The notes under the pieces are model-generated. The model was not told where the DNA came from and did not search any database. It saw only the letters and a list, made by a program, of their open reading frames with translations. Both the position numbers and the translations under genes were made by a program. A stretch of DNA of 64,000 nucleotides from Dysidea avara (lineage: Eukaryota > Porifera > Demospongiae > Dictyoceratida > Dysideidae), in contig NC_089274.1 of assembly GCF_963678975.1 (NCBI RefSeq), forward strand, positions 27,343,053 through 27,407,052. The letters are read 5' to 3'. The number at the start of each line of letters is the position of its first letter. Position 1 is the first letter of the stretch. Positions 1 through 17,700 of this stretch are shown here, piece after piece.

Positions 1-369
1 TCATGATTGCAGCTATTGCTCTTGTGTCTTCAGGCTTTATTCCTTTGTGTATAAGCCACGCATTGCCTTTATTGAAGTACAACAGTGAAAGTCCAAGGAC
101 ACCCTTTTGTTTATACCAATAACACTTTTGACAGCTGTTCTTTCTTTGTATATCATTCCCTTGCTTGTGTACATAATTTTAGCATGCAATTCAAAATGGT
201 ATGTACATGTCCATTTCAATCAATAACTCAATTGGGGAGGGATGTCCTTGTAAATTTAAACTTCAACACTTACTATGCAGTTATGATATAACTGGACCAG
301 TTGTGCATGTTGTACAGTAAGAACCATGTGCAGTTGTTTATTACTGTTGTCGATATTTTTATTGTACAG

Positions 370-7931
<7,562 letters not shown>

Positions 7932-8564
7932 TGGTATATATATACACACATTGTGGCCTGTAAAATTTAATGAAATATGTTGAACATGAGCAGCTGGTAA
8001 TTCCATTTTACAGTAATAACCCCTAAAAGTCAACAAATTTATTCTTGTTGTCATGGTGTGGGAGTTGTGTTACTATGAGCCTGCTTACATTTGGTGCTAG
8101 ATCAACATAACCCAATATGGGTATATATAACAGTTGATGTGTACTTTTAGTATTCCCTGATGTTCAGAAGTGATAGTGATTATGGCTTCAATCATGTTAT
8201 TATTTTAATGAGGGGAAAGCTATGTATGGCTGCTAATGCATTAATGGCTAATTGCCAAAGACATTCTTGGAGTTATGTCAACATTTATGGCTACTATTTA
8301 GGCTATTCACTTGTAGCAGGTGGTATGCACGTCATGTGCTAGTTTGCCTATATAGAGTAACAATATAATTATAGTACTTCTATCCATCATTATTTATACT
8401 GTCCCTCTGTAGTGATAACATTTTCATAAACAAAAGATCTTAGCGTATCATAATTATAAAAATGTTATGACACTATTGTACAATTTTCACATTTACATTT
8501 ATATTATATACATATAAATGACATGTTCTAGTGTTTGGAGTATGGGGAGGCTTCGTTCTTCAAG
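7932..8564. other. Convergent intergenic interval
   Basis: Lies between the BRX1 stop and the stop of the minus-strand gene. AT-rich, and must hold both 3' UTRs. I see no exon, RNA gene or recognisable repeat. Confidence 0.6.
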
Positions 8565-11500
8565 TTATTCAGCAGATTTAGTAACAATTGATTTGGAGTT
8601 TTGATATTGTTGGTTCAGCATTCCTTCTAATTGTAGATTCTGACGAATTTCTGCACACTTTTTAATCTTGTCTTCTTTCTGTCTTGATTCCAATAATGAC
8701 TGGCTCACTTCTTCTAAGAACATCGGTGTGAAATTTCCAAGTCCTAATACACGGCCCATGACAAAGTAGCTAAGCTTGCTACACAGAGTACAAGGAAGAT
8801 GTGATCGGAATATAGGGGCTTTTAGTTTAGTACAGCCACACTGTAGTTGTATTCTGGATGAACGATATGCAACACTTTTTCCAAGGTTGATGAGCTCACT
8901 CATGTCTTCAATAATAACCTTATTCATAGCGTAATCACGTATTTTAATTTGTGAACATGAGAGATTACCAAGACAAATGATATCAACTTTGTGTATAAGT
9001 GGTGGAGGCTCTAGCAACATTTTCTTTGGAAATGTTTCATGGTGACCTGCTACTGTGAAACTGCGTAGCAGTGTTTTACTACATGATTTTGGTCTGTGGT
9101 AAATAGTGATGTTGTCAGCCTGTGACAGCAGTGATAGATCTCTGCCAACCATGCTTTGGAGTTCATCAAATATACGTGTGGAAAGACTACGCAGCTTTGT
9201 GAAGACCACTTGGCCAAGTTTGTGGTTGAATTTGGCGAGAGATTTTACCAGAAGGAGAGCTGCATCATTCACTGCAACAATATGTACTTTACTGGACTGC
9301 GTACATAACAAGCTGAGAAACTTGAGCAACTCAGGCTTCACTTTGTCTACCATCTGGCTGCTGTCTTTATTGCTGCACCAATCAAAGACCACTACTTTAC
9401 CTGAAAACCCAATATCAGTTGCTAATTGGGAAGTTTGCACTAGATTGTCCTCAAAGGATTTTGAAGAGCGTGGGATATAAAGCAGTATTTCTGAATTACT
9501 GCAATGAGGTGCATTTGGAAAATCAGTAATCGGTTCATCGAGAGTCTCTCTGAATCTAGTAGGATCAATTTGATTAAGATAGTTGACAGTGATGGTGGAC
9601 TGCACAATAGAACTAGGCCAGAGTTTAAGCCAAAAGCTATTCCTAGACAAGATACTGTACATTTCCTTCAGTTGCTCAGCAGGAATAGTGCATTGGGCCA
9701 TGCCAGTACGGAGAACATTCTCGGGAGGAACAGAGAGGTCTAGTGAACCATAATACACATTTTGAAAATGAGGCAAGTTGTAATCATAGGCTTCAGCACT
9801 TTCTACAACCACCGTGGATGCCTGGAAGTGTCCATTTTCATTGATGCATTTTGGTTTCTCTTGGACAACATGTGCCTCTTGGATAGCTTGAACAATCTGT
9901 TTCCACCGATTCTCAATCCTATTCTTCCCTTCTAAATCATTCTTCTCCTGAGCAAGGATCCTGCTCTGTTGGTTAGGTAGAGCTATGATAATGCGATAGC
10001 CTCTGTTGAGGAAGTACTTGGAAACATTGTACCAGCTTGTTTTGACTAGTTGGATAGACTTCTCTTCCAAGCATACTTCTTCTAGTACCTTCCATGAAAA
10101 TGCATGGTAGATGGTGTTGGCTGGCTCTGTACTGAAAATTTCACTAAGAATATCACACTTCTGAAAGTCAGTTAAGGTATCATTTATTTGTTGGTCAATG
10201 TTGTGGAGACTTCCTGATTCCTCAGATGTCAAATTAGACATGCTTGCTTGTGTGTGGTGGTGCTTATCTGTAAATAATAAATATATGAGCCGTAACCAGG
10301 CATCTTGGTAGACTTACGAGTGCAATCAAGAAGTTCTGAAGATGATGTCAACTTATTTGTAGTAACTGAACACATGTCTCCCTGTATCAAATAAAGAAAC
10401 ATATGCTAGCATCTAATTATGTTTATGTAACATACTTGGCTTTGCCATTTGGTGCTTGGATTTGTGGAAAGCTTGTTGTGGTCTCTGGGTAGCGCTGATA
10501 AACTGTCTTCAAGGAGGTCAAACAATTTTTCAAGCTGTAGACCTTCCAGCACAAACATGTCTTCCTTCAGTGATGTATTGCTGTATATAAAAAGAAAACA
10601 ATAATGATTTAGTACAGCATTGCTGTGTTTTACCTGGAGCTCTTAATGATGATGTACAGTGCATTGTTCAGGCTGATAGATTTCAAGTCAGACAACCTCC
10701 ACTCCCAGCATTTGCTTTGATCATCCGCTGACCAAAATTTAATGGAATCTTCTTTTACTTGTACTATGAGGTCTTCTGGAAACTGACATGCACACATTGA
10801 CATTTTGAGGCGAAGACGGAAGCACCCTATACACAATTATTGGTAGTGTGTTACATGGTCGGTTGTACAACTTCACTCACCTGTAATCTGCTGTAATGCT
10901 ATAAACCATTGTTGGGCTTCGGGTTGTGTTTCAAATGATAGTAGCAATGAAGAACCAAGATTGGTAATATCCAAAATATAAGGTTTCTTTTTGTCTGATT
11001 TCATTTGTACATCAATGCCATACAGAGTGCGAGTGTCAATTGGATTCTTCCCAGTGAAATAACTTGATGCAGTGTGGTAGATGTCTAGCCTACCAGAATT
11101 TGTTAACATGTGTAGTGCTACCCAGTGATTAGTCCAACTCTAAACAAGCACACAATCATTGTACTAATGCACATAATATACACAAAGTTCACCTTGAACA
11201 CTTTCTTTGGCTGTGACAATGCAAGGTGTGTCCCTTTAGTAGCTTTTTCCATCAGCAACACACTACTAGACAGCTACAAACCATTAGTAATAACAACACA
11301 TACTTTGAAAATGTATTACCTTTGCAGGTAGAGAGGATTGAATGACCTTGCTCTGAAATGAGTCATCAAGTGCTATGAACAATTCTTCAATGTTGTGACA
11401 AGCAATCGGCTTCTGTTCATCAAGGTTGCCTGGACTGTAGACTGATAGGTCTAGAAACTCGTGTTTTGCTAACAGTACAATTTGCTCACTTGAAAGTTCT

Positions 11501-12729
11501 TTGTTTTCAGGAATAAAAGGCAGTGAGAACCAAGCTATGATGCTACCCCTGTTGGCTTTAAGTAGCTTGACTGTTGATAGATCAACATTGTAAACTGAAG
11601 CAACCACTTTTCGGAGCTTTAAAACCTGTTTAATTTTTGCACTGTCCCATTCTGCATTGATTCTACATCTGACAATGTGACATTCTTTAAAGCATGTCAG
11701 TTCATGTGTCATGTCAGGGAATTCTTGAATTGATCGGCATAACCATCTTCCCTTAAGGAATTTCTTGTATTCATCTAGTTCCCGCTTTTCCTCATTGCTA
11801 CCAAACTGTTTCACAACATGTTCTTCAAGGAACAAAAAGTTGATCCAATCCCAGCATGGAGAGATTGCGAAAAACAAAAAGAAGACATCTTTGGCTTTGT
11901 TTATGTTATCTTGCATGTCACCATTTGTGATAAGCAACTCTTGCTCGTTACTGATGGGGGATTTCTTGAGAGTGCAAAAGTATGATTTCATATCTTCTAA
12001 TCGAATCCGTTTACGAGCAATACGTTCATGGAAACTGCTTGCAATGTTAACAAGACATGAGGCAAACATCTCTTTAGGCTTTGAAACAGATTGGTAGCCT
12101 TCATATGGCTTTAGCTTGGAAAGAACACTTTCAAACTTCTTATTGTGCAAGAACGTCTTGTAATTGGATACCAATTTTGCTTCCTCGCTTCCACTGGCAG
12201 AAAATTGTTGACAGATGCTTTCCAGTGGAGTAAAATAGCCATAATTGCAGTTCATACTCACTCTACACCAAACATCTATGCTACGTGTACACTCGCTTCC
12301 CATTCTATTGTAGTCCTCTAGTGCTCTTGTTATATTGAAGCAAAACAGTCGAAATTCCCCCACTGGAATATTGTAAGCAAGTCTAGCAACTCCACTTGGA
12401 CCCATCACTTGTGTATATCTCTTCTGCAAAGTTTCATGGAATGTTTCCTCTTCAGAATCAGAGTCGCTAGAAATTTCTTGACAGTCTTGAAAGAATACAT
12501 CATCATCATTGCAATTTAGTAAATTTTCCTGTGAACAGCTGCTCTGCGAACGATCCTGTGAGTCTTCATTGCTTGTTGTTGATTTAGCAGTGCAGGTATG
12601 ATCGACACCACTGTCAATATTGTTATGATCATCTTCAGAAGATAAATCTGTATAACAAGAACTATGACTGGCTTGTCTATTCACTATTAATGTACATGAA
12701 TCATTGCATGTGCTGACTTCACACGGCAT
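8565..12729 (-). CDS. Multidomain PH / pseudo-hydrolase protein (seven exons, 1284 aa)
   Basis: Exons in coding order: 12729-11320, 11273-11193, 11139-10881, 10826-10634, 10580-10436, 10381-10318, 10267-8565. All phases agree and the total is 3855 nt. The ATG is preceded by an in-frame stop. Residues 1-95 are acidic and Ser-rich; about 96-370 hold two helical modules; about 380-460 form an alpha/beta segment. About 475-585 is a PH domain (WTNHWVALH, LLLSFET, AQQWFIALQQI). About 585-650 looks like a second PH/PTB-type domain. The region 860-1160 fits a DUF900-type alpha/beta-hydrolase fold (EILLYIPRSSKSFEDNL, KVVVFDWCSN, KVHIVAVNDA), but the GxSxG elbow is AVNDA. A CxC...CxxC cluster lies near 1200. 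It is probably a signalling adaptor; function is unknown. The PH call is firm, the other domains are inferred from pattern. Confidence 0.85.
10881..11139 (-). other. PH domain exon of the 1284-aa protein
   Basis: One exon carries nearly the whole domain: the strand-1/2 pattern WTNHWVALHMLTNSGRLDIY, the variable loop, FET-type strand 6/7, and the C-terminal helix with the near-invariant Trp (QQWFIALQQI). PH domains bind phosphoinositides or proteins at membranes. Confidence 0.8.
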
Positions 12730-12984
12730 TTTTTACGGCTTTGACCGCTTATATAATTAGTGGTCAGGGCTGGGGAATTTGCTAAAAAAGTCCCTTTTTA
12801 TATCTGCATGTTACGTTAATATATTACTAAGTATACACGCATATGAACACACAGGTGCATTATATACATATGTATTCACTACAAGCAAACAAAGTACGTA
12901 TAGTTACATATTAGCAAGAAATGCAGTCAACTCCTATCTTTTACTTTAAAACAGCAGCCACACAAAATTTTGTGAGAGCAAAAT

Positions 12985-13104
12985 TTACAATGAAATAGCT
13001 ACCAAATCTAATGCTTTTTCACAGCATGGACAAACAGTATTGGCTAGTATTTCTGTATGAGCAGGAACAATCATTTTCAGCTGGCAAATGGCACAACTCC
13101 ATAA
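12985..13104 (-). CDS. Putative zinc-binding terminal exon
   Basis: A 40-codon open segment entered in phase 0 from a good acceptor (CTTTCCAG) and ending in TAA. It reads LWSCAICQLKMIV through ANTVCPCCEKALDL, giving a CxxC pair and a CPCC pair 20 residues later, which fits a small zinc ribbon. The strand is that of the CARD exon 1.2 kb upstream, so it may be that gene's last exon. The phase mismatch (CARD exon ends in phase 1) requires at least one more exon, which I could not find. It could also be a lone relic. Confidence 0.35.
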   Translation of the reverse strand, partial: LWSCAICQLKMIVPAHTEILANTVCPCCEKALDLVAISL

Positions 13105-13139
13105 CTGGAAAGTATCTGAGCTAATATTTCAAACACAGC

Positions 13140-13246
13140 TAAAGTCTAAGTAACTAAAGTCTTTGAGCAGGCTGTAGGACCAGGTGCCCTACAGACCTTC
13201 AGCACTTGTGCTGTAAAGCATTAATAAATAAAAATAAATAAATATC
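13140..13246 (+). mobile_element. LINE 3' tail fragment
   Basis: The segment around GCACTTGTGCTGTAAAGCAT, followed by an AATAAATAAAAATAAATAAAT tail shorter than full unit purity, looks like the 3' end of a non-LTR retrotransposon. No coding part attached. Confidence 0.5.
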
Positions 13247-13336
13247 TGAAGGAGGTGTCTGTTGATTCTTTTTTCCTTTCCTAGGACCTCGTTTATCTGA
13301 AACCTTAGTCAGTGTTCACTTCATGTCAAATCCTTA

Positions 13337-13711
13337 GCTTATTTTACATATGTTAGACCGGTGTTGGAGTACGCCTCTGTTGTTTGGTCACCATTTACAC
13401 AATCTAACATAGACAAGATTGAAAAGGTACAACGTAAGGCTGCTAGATTTGTTTTTAATGATTATTATAGATATTCTAGCATAACTAACATGCCCCTCAA
13501 ATTTGCACAGCTGCAATCCAGAATTGATTTATATAAGTATTCTTTTCTGCCAAGAACAATTATTGATTGGAATAACTTGAAAATTGACAACATTGACACA
13601 ATTAACCTTGACACTTTTAAGAACATTATAGATAAGCTAAACAATTTGTGATTTGTAATGCACATTAGCGTGTTGCCCCTGGTGGGCTTTGCTAATTAAT
13701 AATAATAATAA
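13337..13711 (+). pseudogene. Non-LTR retrotransposon (CR1/Jockey-like) ORF2 C-terminus, fragment 1
   Basis: The frame reads YVRPVLEYASVVWSP then IDKIEKVQRKAARFV, the signature of the region after the reverse transcriptase in CR1/Jockey-type LINEs, and later FLPRTIIDWNNL. The frame runs to a stop near 13651 and is followed by an (AAT)n tail ending at about 13711. Relative to the usual order a segment between KAARFV and FLPR is missing, so this is a 5'-truncated and internally deleted dead copy. Confidence 0.75.
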
Positions 13712-13713
13712 TA

Positions 13714-14007
13714 ATGCTCAACTGCTTAAAATGGGAATCCCTTGAACACAGAAGAACTAGGTCTACCATTATCATGTTCTACAAAATCATCAACAATATT
13801 GTTTCAGCTGACTTTTCCAATTATCTTCATAGAAGCTTTACCAGGACAAGAGGTCATCAAATGAGATTTATGACTATTCCTGCTAAAAGAAACACCTAAT
13901 ATCACTCCTTCTTACCCACAGCTATTCGACTATGGAACTCTCTGTCTGAAGAAACAGTTAATTCTCCTAACTTACATTCATTTATTAACTTATTAAGTGT
14001 ACGTTAA
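13714..14007 (+). pseudogene. Non-LTR retrotransposon ORF2 C-terminus, fragment 2
   Basis: Begins directly after the (AAT)n tail of fragment 1. Reads LEHRRTRSTIIMFYKIINN, then TRGHQMRF, a frameshift near 13899, and FLPTAIRLWNSL to a TAA at 14005. It is a different copy of the same tail region, so two dead LINE ends sit in tandem. Confidence 0.7.
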
Positions 14008-14257
14008 CTTGATATGCACTATACTCATATTTTGAGTCTTGCATAACAAAAATTAATTTAAATTAGACATTGGGCCAAACGGGTTTGCATGCCCAGCGGG
14101 TGAAATTGCATTGGCCGGAGGCTATACGTATATGGATATATGTTATATACCATAGATACTACACCCCCCCAGTAGTATCTATGGTTATACGTAGCTACAT
14201 AGGGTCCAGCTATCTAGCCACTATAATTAAAAACTTTAGCAATATTTCATGCAATAC

Positions 14258-14564
14258 CTTCAGTTCGTGATCTCTCTGCCAGTAGCTTGCCAGCTAACTC
14301 TCCATGAGTTGTTCCTGCTTCGTTGCTCTCCTTCAACGCTTTAATAAATTTGTCAAAGGCGTCTTTACCCTTCTGCGGAAGCCACAAATAGATCAACTTT
14401 TTCTTCTTGTTTGTATTAGACACAGATTCGCTGAGAAGTGTACTCAGCTCTTCGCTAGTCGTCAAGTCGTACTTGCCGAGGTACGGCTGCAGCACGTCGA
14501 TGTTTATTTCGCGTAGCAATAAAGGGCCGAGCTGGGAAAGCGCTTTTTGATCTGCCCGTTCCAT
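14258..14564 (-). CDS. CARD-domain protein, first coding exon
   Basis: ATG at 14564. The exon codes 102 residues and ends at a GTATTG donor in phase 1. Residues about 10-90 fit a caspase recruitment domain: an initial helix with LGPLLLREINIDVLQPYLG, the helix 2/3 region with TSEELSTLL, then the conserved LPQKGKDAFDKFIKAL, which matches the LxxKGxxAFxxFxxAL core of CARDs. CARDs form death-fold assemblies in innate immunity and apoptosis. The first exon is head-to-head with the UNC13-like gene, 181 bp apart. Downstream exons were not found with confidence; LINE fragments fill the next kilobase, so the gene may be truncated or have a long intron. Confidence 0.8.
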
Positions 14565-14745
14565 TGCTACACGATTTTGTTAAATCAGAAAAACAATTCA
14601 GTCGGTGAAGTAGGTTCCTTGATCGCATGAATGTAACCATATAATATATCTATGATGTAACCATAGATGTTAACTTTACCGTATAATCTAGTATCCGGAA
14701 AATATCCTAACCCAACTAGTGCCTAGGAAGAGGCTGTGCGACGAA
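14565..14745. promoter_or_regulatory. Shared head-to-head promoter interval (CARD gene / UNC13-like gene)
   Basis: 181 bp between two divergent start codons. Contains TATCCGGAAAATAT at 14692-14705, with an ETS-type CCGGAA core about 51 nt before the UNC13-like ATG, and a near-repeat GATGTAACCATA / AATGTAACCATA. A related TATCCGAAAATGT stands at the matching place before the paralogue at 51444. Promoter function is inferred from position and conservation. Confidence 0.55.
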
Positions 14746-17700
14746 ATGTCTTTTTTGAGTTCCAATATCTTCACGAAGTTTAAAGATGCCATGGTAAGAG
14801 GGAGGAATGATTTTAATGATTTCGGGACATCCCTCACTAACTTTGGTGCGAATCTGAGCAGCAAACTAAAGCAAGCGTCCTCGTTTGTTTCATTGGCGAA
14901 CACAATTAACGAAGTGGAGAAGGAAAGAGGACATAGAACTCAGAAGTGGGTACAATTGATGTATCAACACTCATGGTGTGTGTACAGCATGGAGGCGGTA
15001 ACGCATGTGTATGTGTAAAAGCTGATTGAAAGATGGGCGTGGCAGCAATGAAGCCAGGCCGGCAAAGTTGTTTATAGAAAATCATCACCTGCCCGCATAT
15101 TACTGCTATAATAAAAATCACCATTTCAATGTTTAGATAAACTAGACATTTCAGTTAACTTCCTGCTTCAAAAAGGTGATGAAGTGTAAGAAGGCTTTTG
15201 ATAATCCTTGTAGTGACAGATAGTCTGCTGTTGCTGTGCATATCAAAAATAGGATTGCGAATCTAATGAAAATATGGTAAATTTACTGAAATTCCGTATT
15301 ACAAATGACACGGTGGTAAGCTCAAAACCCACTAAACTGAGGACTATGAAACACAATTTGCGTTTATAAAGACTTATACTGGACTTATATAATCAAGAAC
15401 CCAAACAAAGTCACTCATGCGGATGCTTTTCGAAGTGAACTCCCATATAGCTATTTATCTAAACACTAAAAAGGCGGTTACTAAACCGGCCACTCTTGGT
15501 CCAATTCCTTCGAAATATCAAAGAACAATTCATATATACAGTATTCCAGGCCTAAATAGTTTAGGGTGAATTCCCATGGTCTTGCCAACCAGTGAATCCC
15601 ACAATACATTCCCCATACATTATGCATTGGTGATATGCACTGCAGCTAGAGCGATGAGAACAAGGTGGAGTGTCCTTAGAGGTATGTCAGTAATAAACAG
15701 GCTGTTTTTGTGGGTACCACCACATAATGTTGCTGGTGTTTCGAAAGTACACAAAAATCACTGTGTTTTTATGCCATTTTATGCATTTTACGTGATTTTG
15801 GGGGCATGTCCTTTTCAATGGTAATGTATTACTAATGTTCAAAACTTTTGACATGGATTTTCACTGCTGGAGATTTTGCCCATGAAAATCCAAAATATTC
15901 AACCTGTAAAATGTGAAAAGTACATTTTCATTGCATGGCCCCAATAGAGTGGTAACACCTGATGTCACAGTAGTTATCACTTCCACGAGGCAGAAAATGT
16001 ACGCATGCTATTGGAGCATGAGTTTACTTCACCTCAGGTTTGTTGAGACTGTCATTCTAAATGAAACCACGTTATCAGCAGCAAGGAAGATAGTATAACA
16101 GATATTCAAGTAGTGCAGTGCTGTGCTACACAAGTTATGGCTGATATTTGGCAAAAAATGCGTGGGCACAAGGATTTTGACACTTTGAAAAGTACAATAG
16201 AAGAGTTCCACAACATTTATATCAACAAATCGACGTACAATATATTGATCATTCTTTCTTACTGAAGTGTTGTTTGGTAATGATTGCTTTCTTGAGTCAC
16301 CACAGTGAGTCCAAAACAGCTGTTATATCCTTCAATCTGGGTAAAACCAACCTGATGACCAAAAAACGTTTTCCATCATCTTTCCCAACTTCTGTTCTAT
16401 GTGCTGAGTACAGAATGAATCACCAGAAGTCGAGTTGTAACCTCATGACGGAGCCCTACCATTGAATTCCCCCCATATCTTGCCCCGCAAAAGTTGCAGT
16501 TATACATTTTAATGTAATTTTGTAATGTAAAAGTTATCGCTCTATGAAATTTGATAGCATTTTCATAAGATAATTTAATGAAAACCCAGTGAAAAATTAA
16601 CTTCATAGAATTTTCATTGGTAACTTTTCATTGATTTTTCATTAATTTGTCCAATTAAAATGTTATGAAAATAAAATCATTGGGGCCACCCTATGAAAAC
16701 TTTACTTTTCACAGGTTGAACACTTTTTTTTCATGGATAAAATATCCAGTAGTGTTTGGGTGCTTCAATTCCTTCAATAAATTGTTAGTTTTAGCACACT
16801 AGTGTTAGTCAGTTCTTAATATTGCTAGTATGTTATAGTGTAAGGTTGAGTTATAGCATATCCATCACGTAAGGCAAAGGGATGATTCTTATTCTATGAC
16901 TCATGAATCTCGTCTTAGTGGCCAGTGAAAACTCACTGACAATATTTTTTCGTTAGACTTCACCACTGCTTAGAACAATGATTTTAAACTGTTATGTACC
17001 TCCATATCATTTACTAACCATCTTTTAAAAAAAAGTTCTGTTGATATCATGACCAACAATAAGGGTACCTAAAATGTAACACAAGGGGACACACCCCAAT
17101 AATACAACCCTAGGCAAACTCTCATCCACAAAATTTAGGATTTTCACACAAGTGGGAGGTCATTTTCATTATTCATTATTGAAGGAAATGCTGCAACAGG
17201 AAAGCAATGTAAGTGGAGGTGACAGACAATTAATTGTGCTTAAAATCAATTAGTGAGCCTACAAGGGATTGCGTATACACTATCTGTATTATAAAAGCAA
17301 CACAAAACTGTATGTATTTACTGCATGGATGTGACGGTTCTATGGTGATATTGAAGTCAAAGCTCAAACTGAACATTCAAGTAGCTTGATTTTGTAATTG
17401 AACACATGTTACTAACGAGTTAGTAGTGATGTTGCATGAGGTCCTAAACTTCAACAGGGTTGTACACACAATCACTGGACTGGACTGGTCTATTCACTGG
17501 CACCAAATTATATGGGCAACTGGATGTTCTATTGCTCCACTGAATGTAGGTTACTTGTAGGGGTGGGCAATATACCGATTTTTAGTTGTTGTGCAATATT
17601 TAAAAAAAAACAACCAAATCGCTAATTATTTAACATTTAGTAATACCGCATACCAACATACCGAGAATACCGGGAGAATACTGGAAAGTATTGGTTTTCA

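Noticed and set aside
12748..12755. TATATAAG as TATA box of the minus-strand gene
   Set aside because: It is only about 20 bp before the ATG, too close to leave room for a normal transcription start and 5' UTR.
14719..14745. Earlier start of the UNC13-like protein at 14719
   Set aside because: That start is GTG; the first ATG is 14746 and the paralogue begins at the equivalent position.
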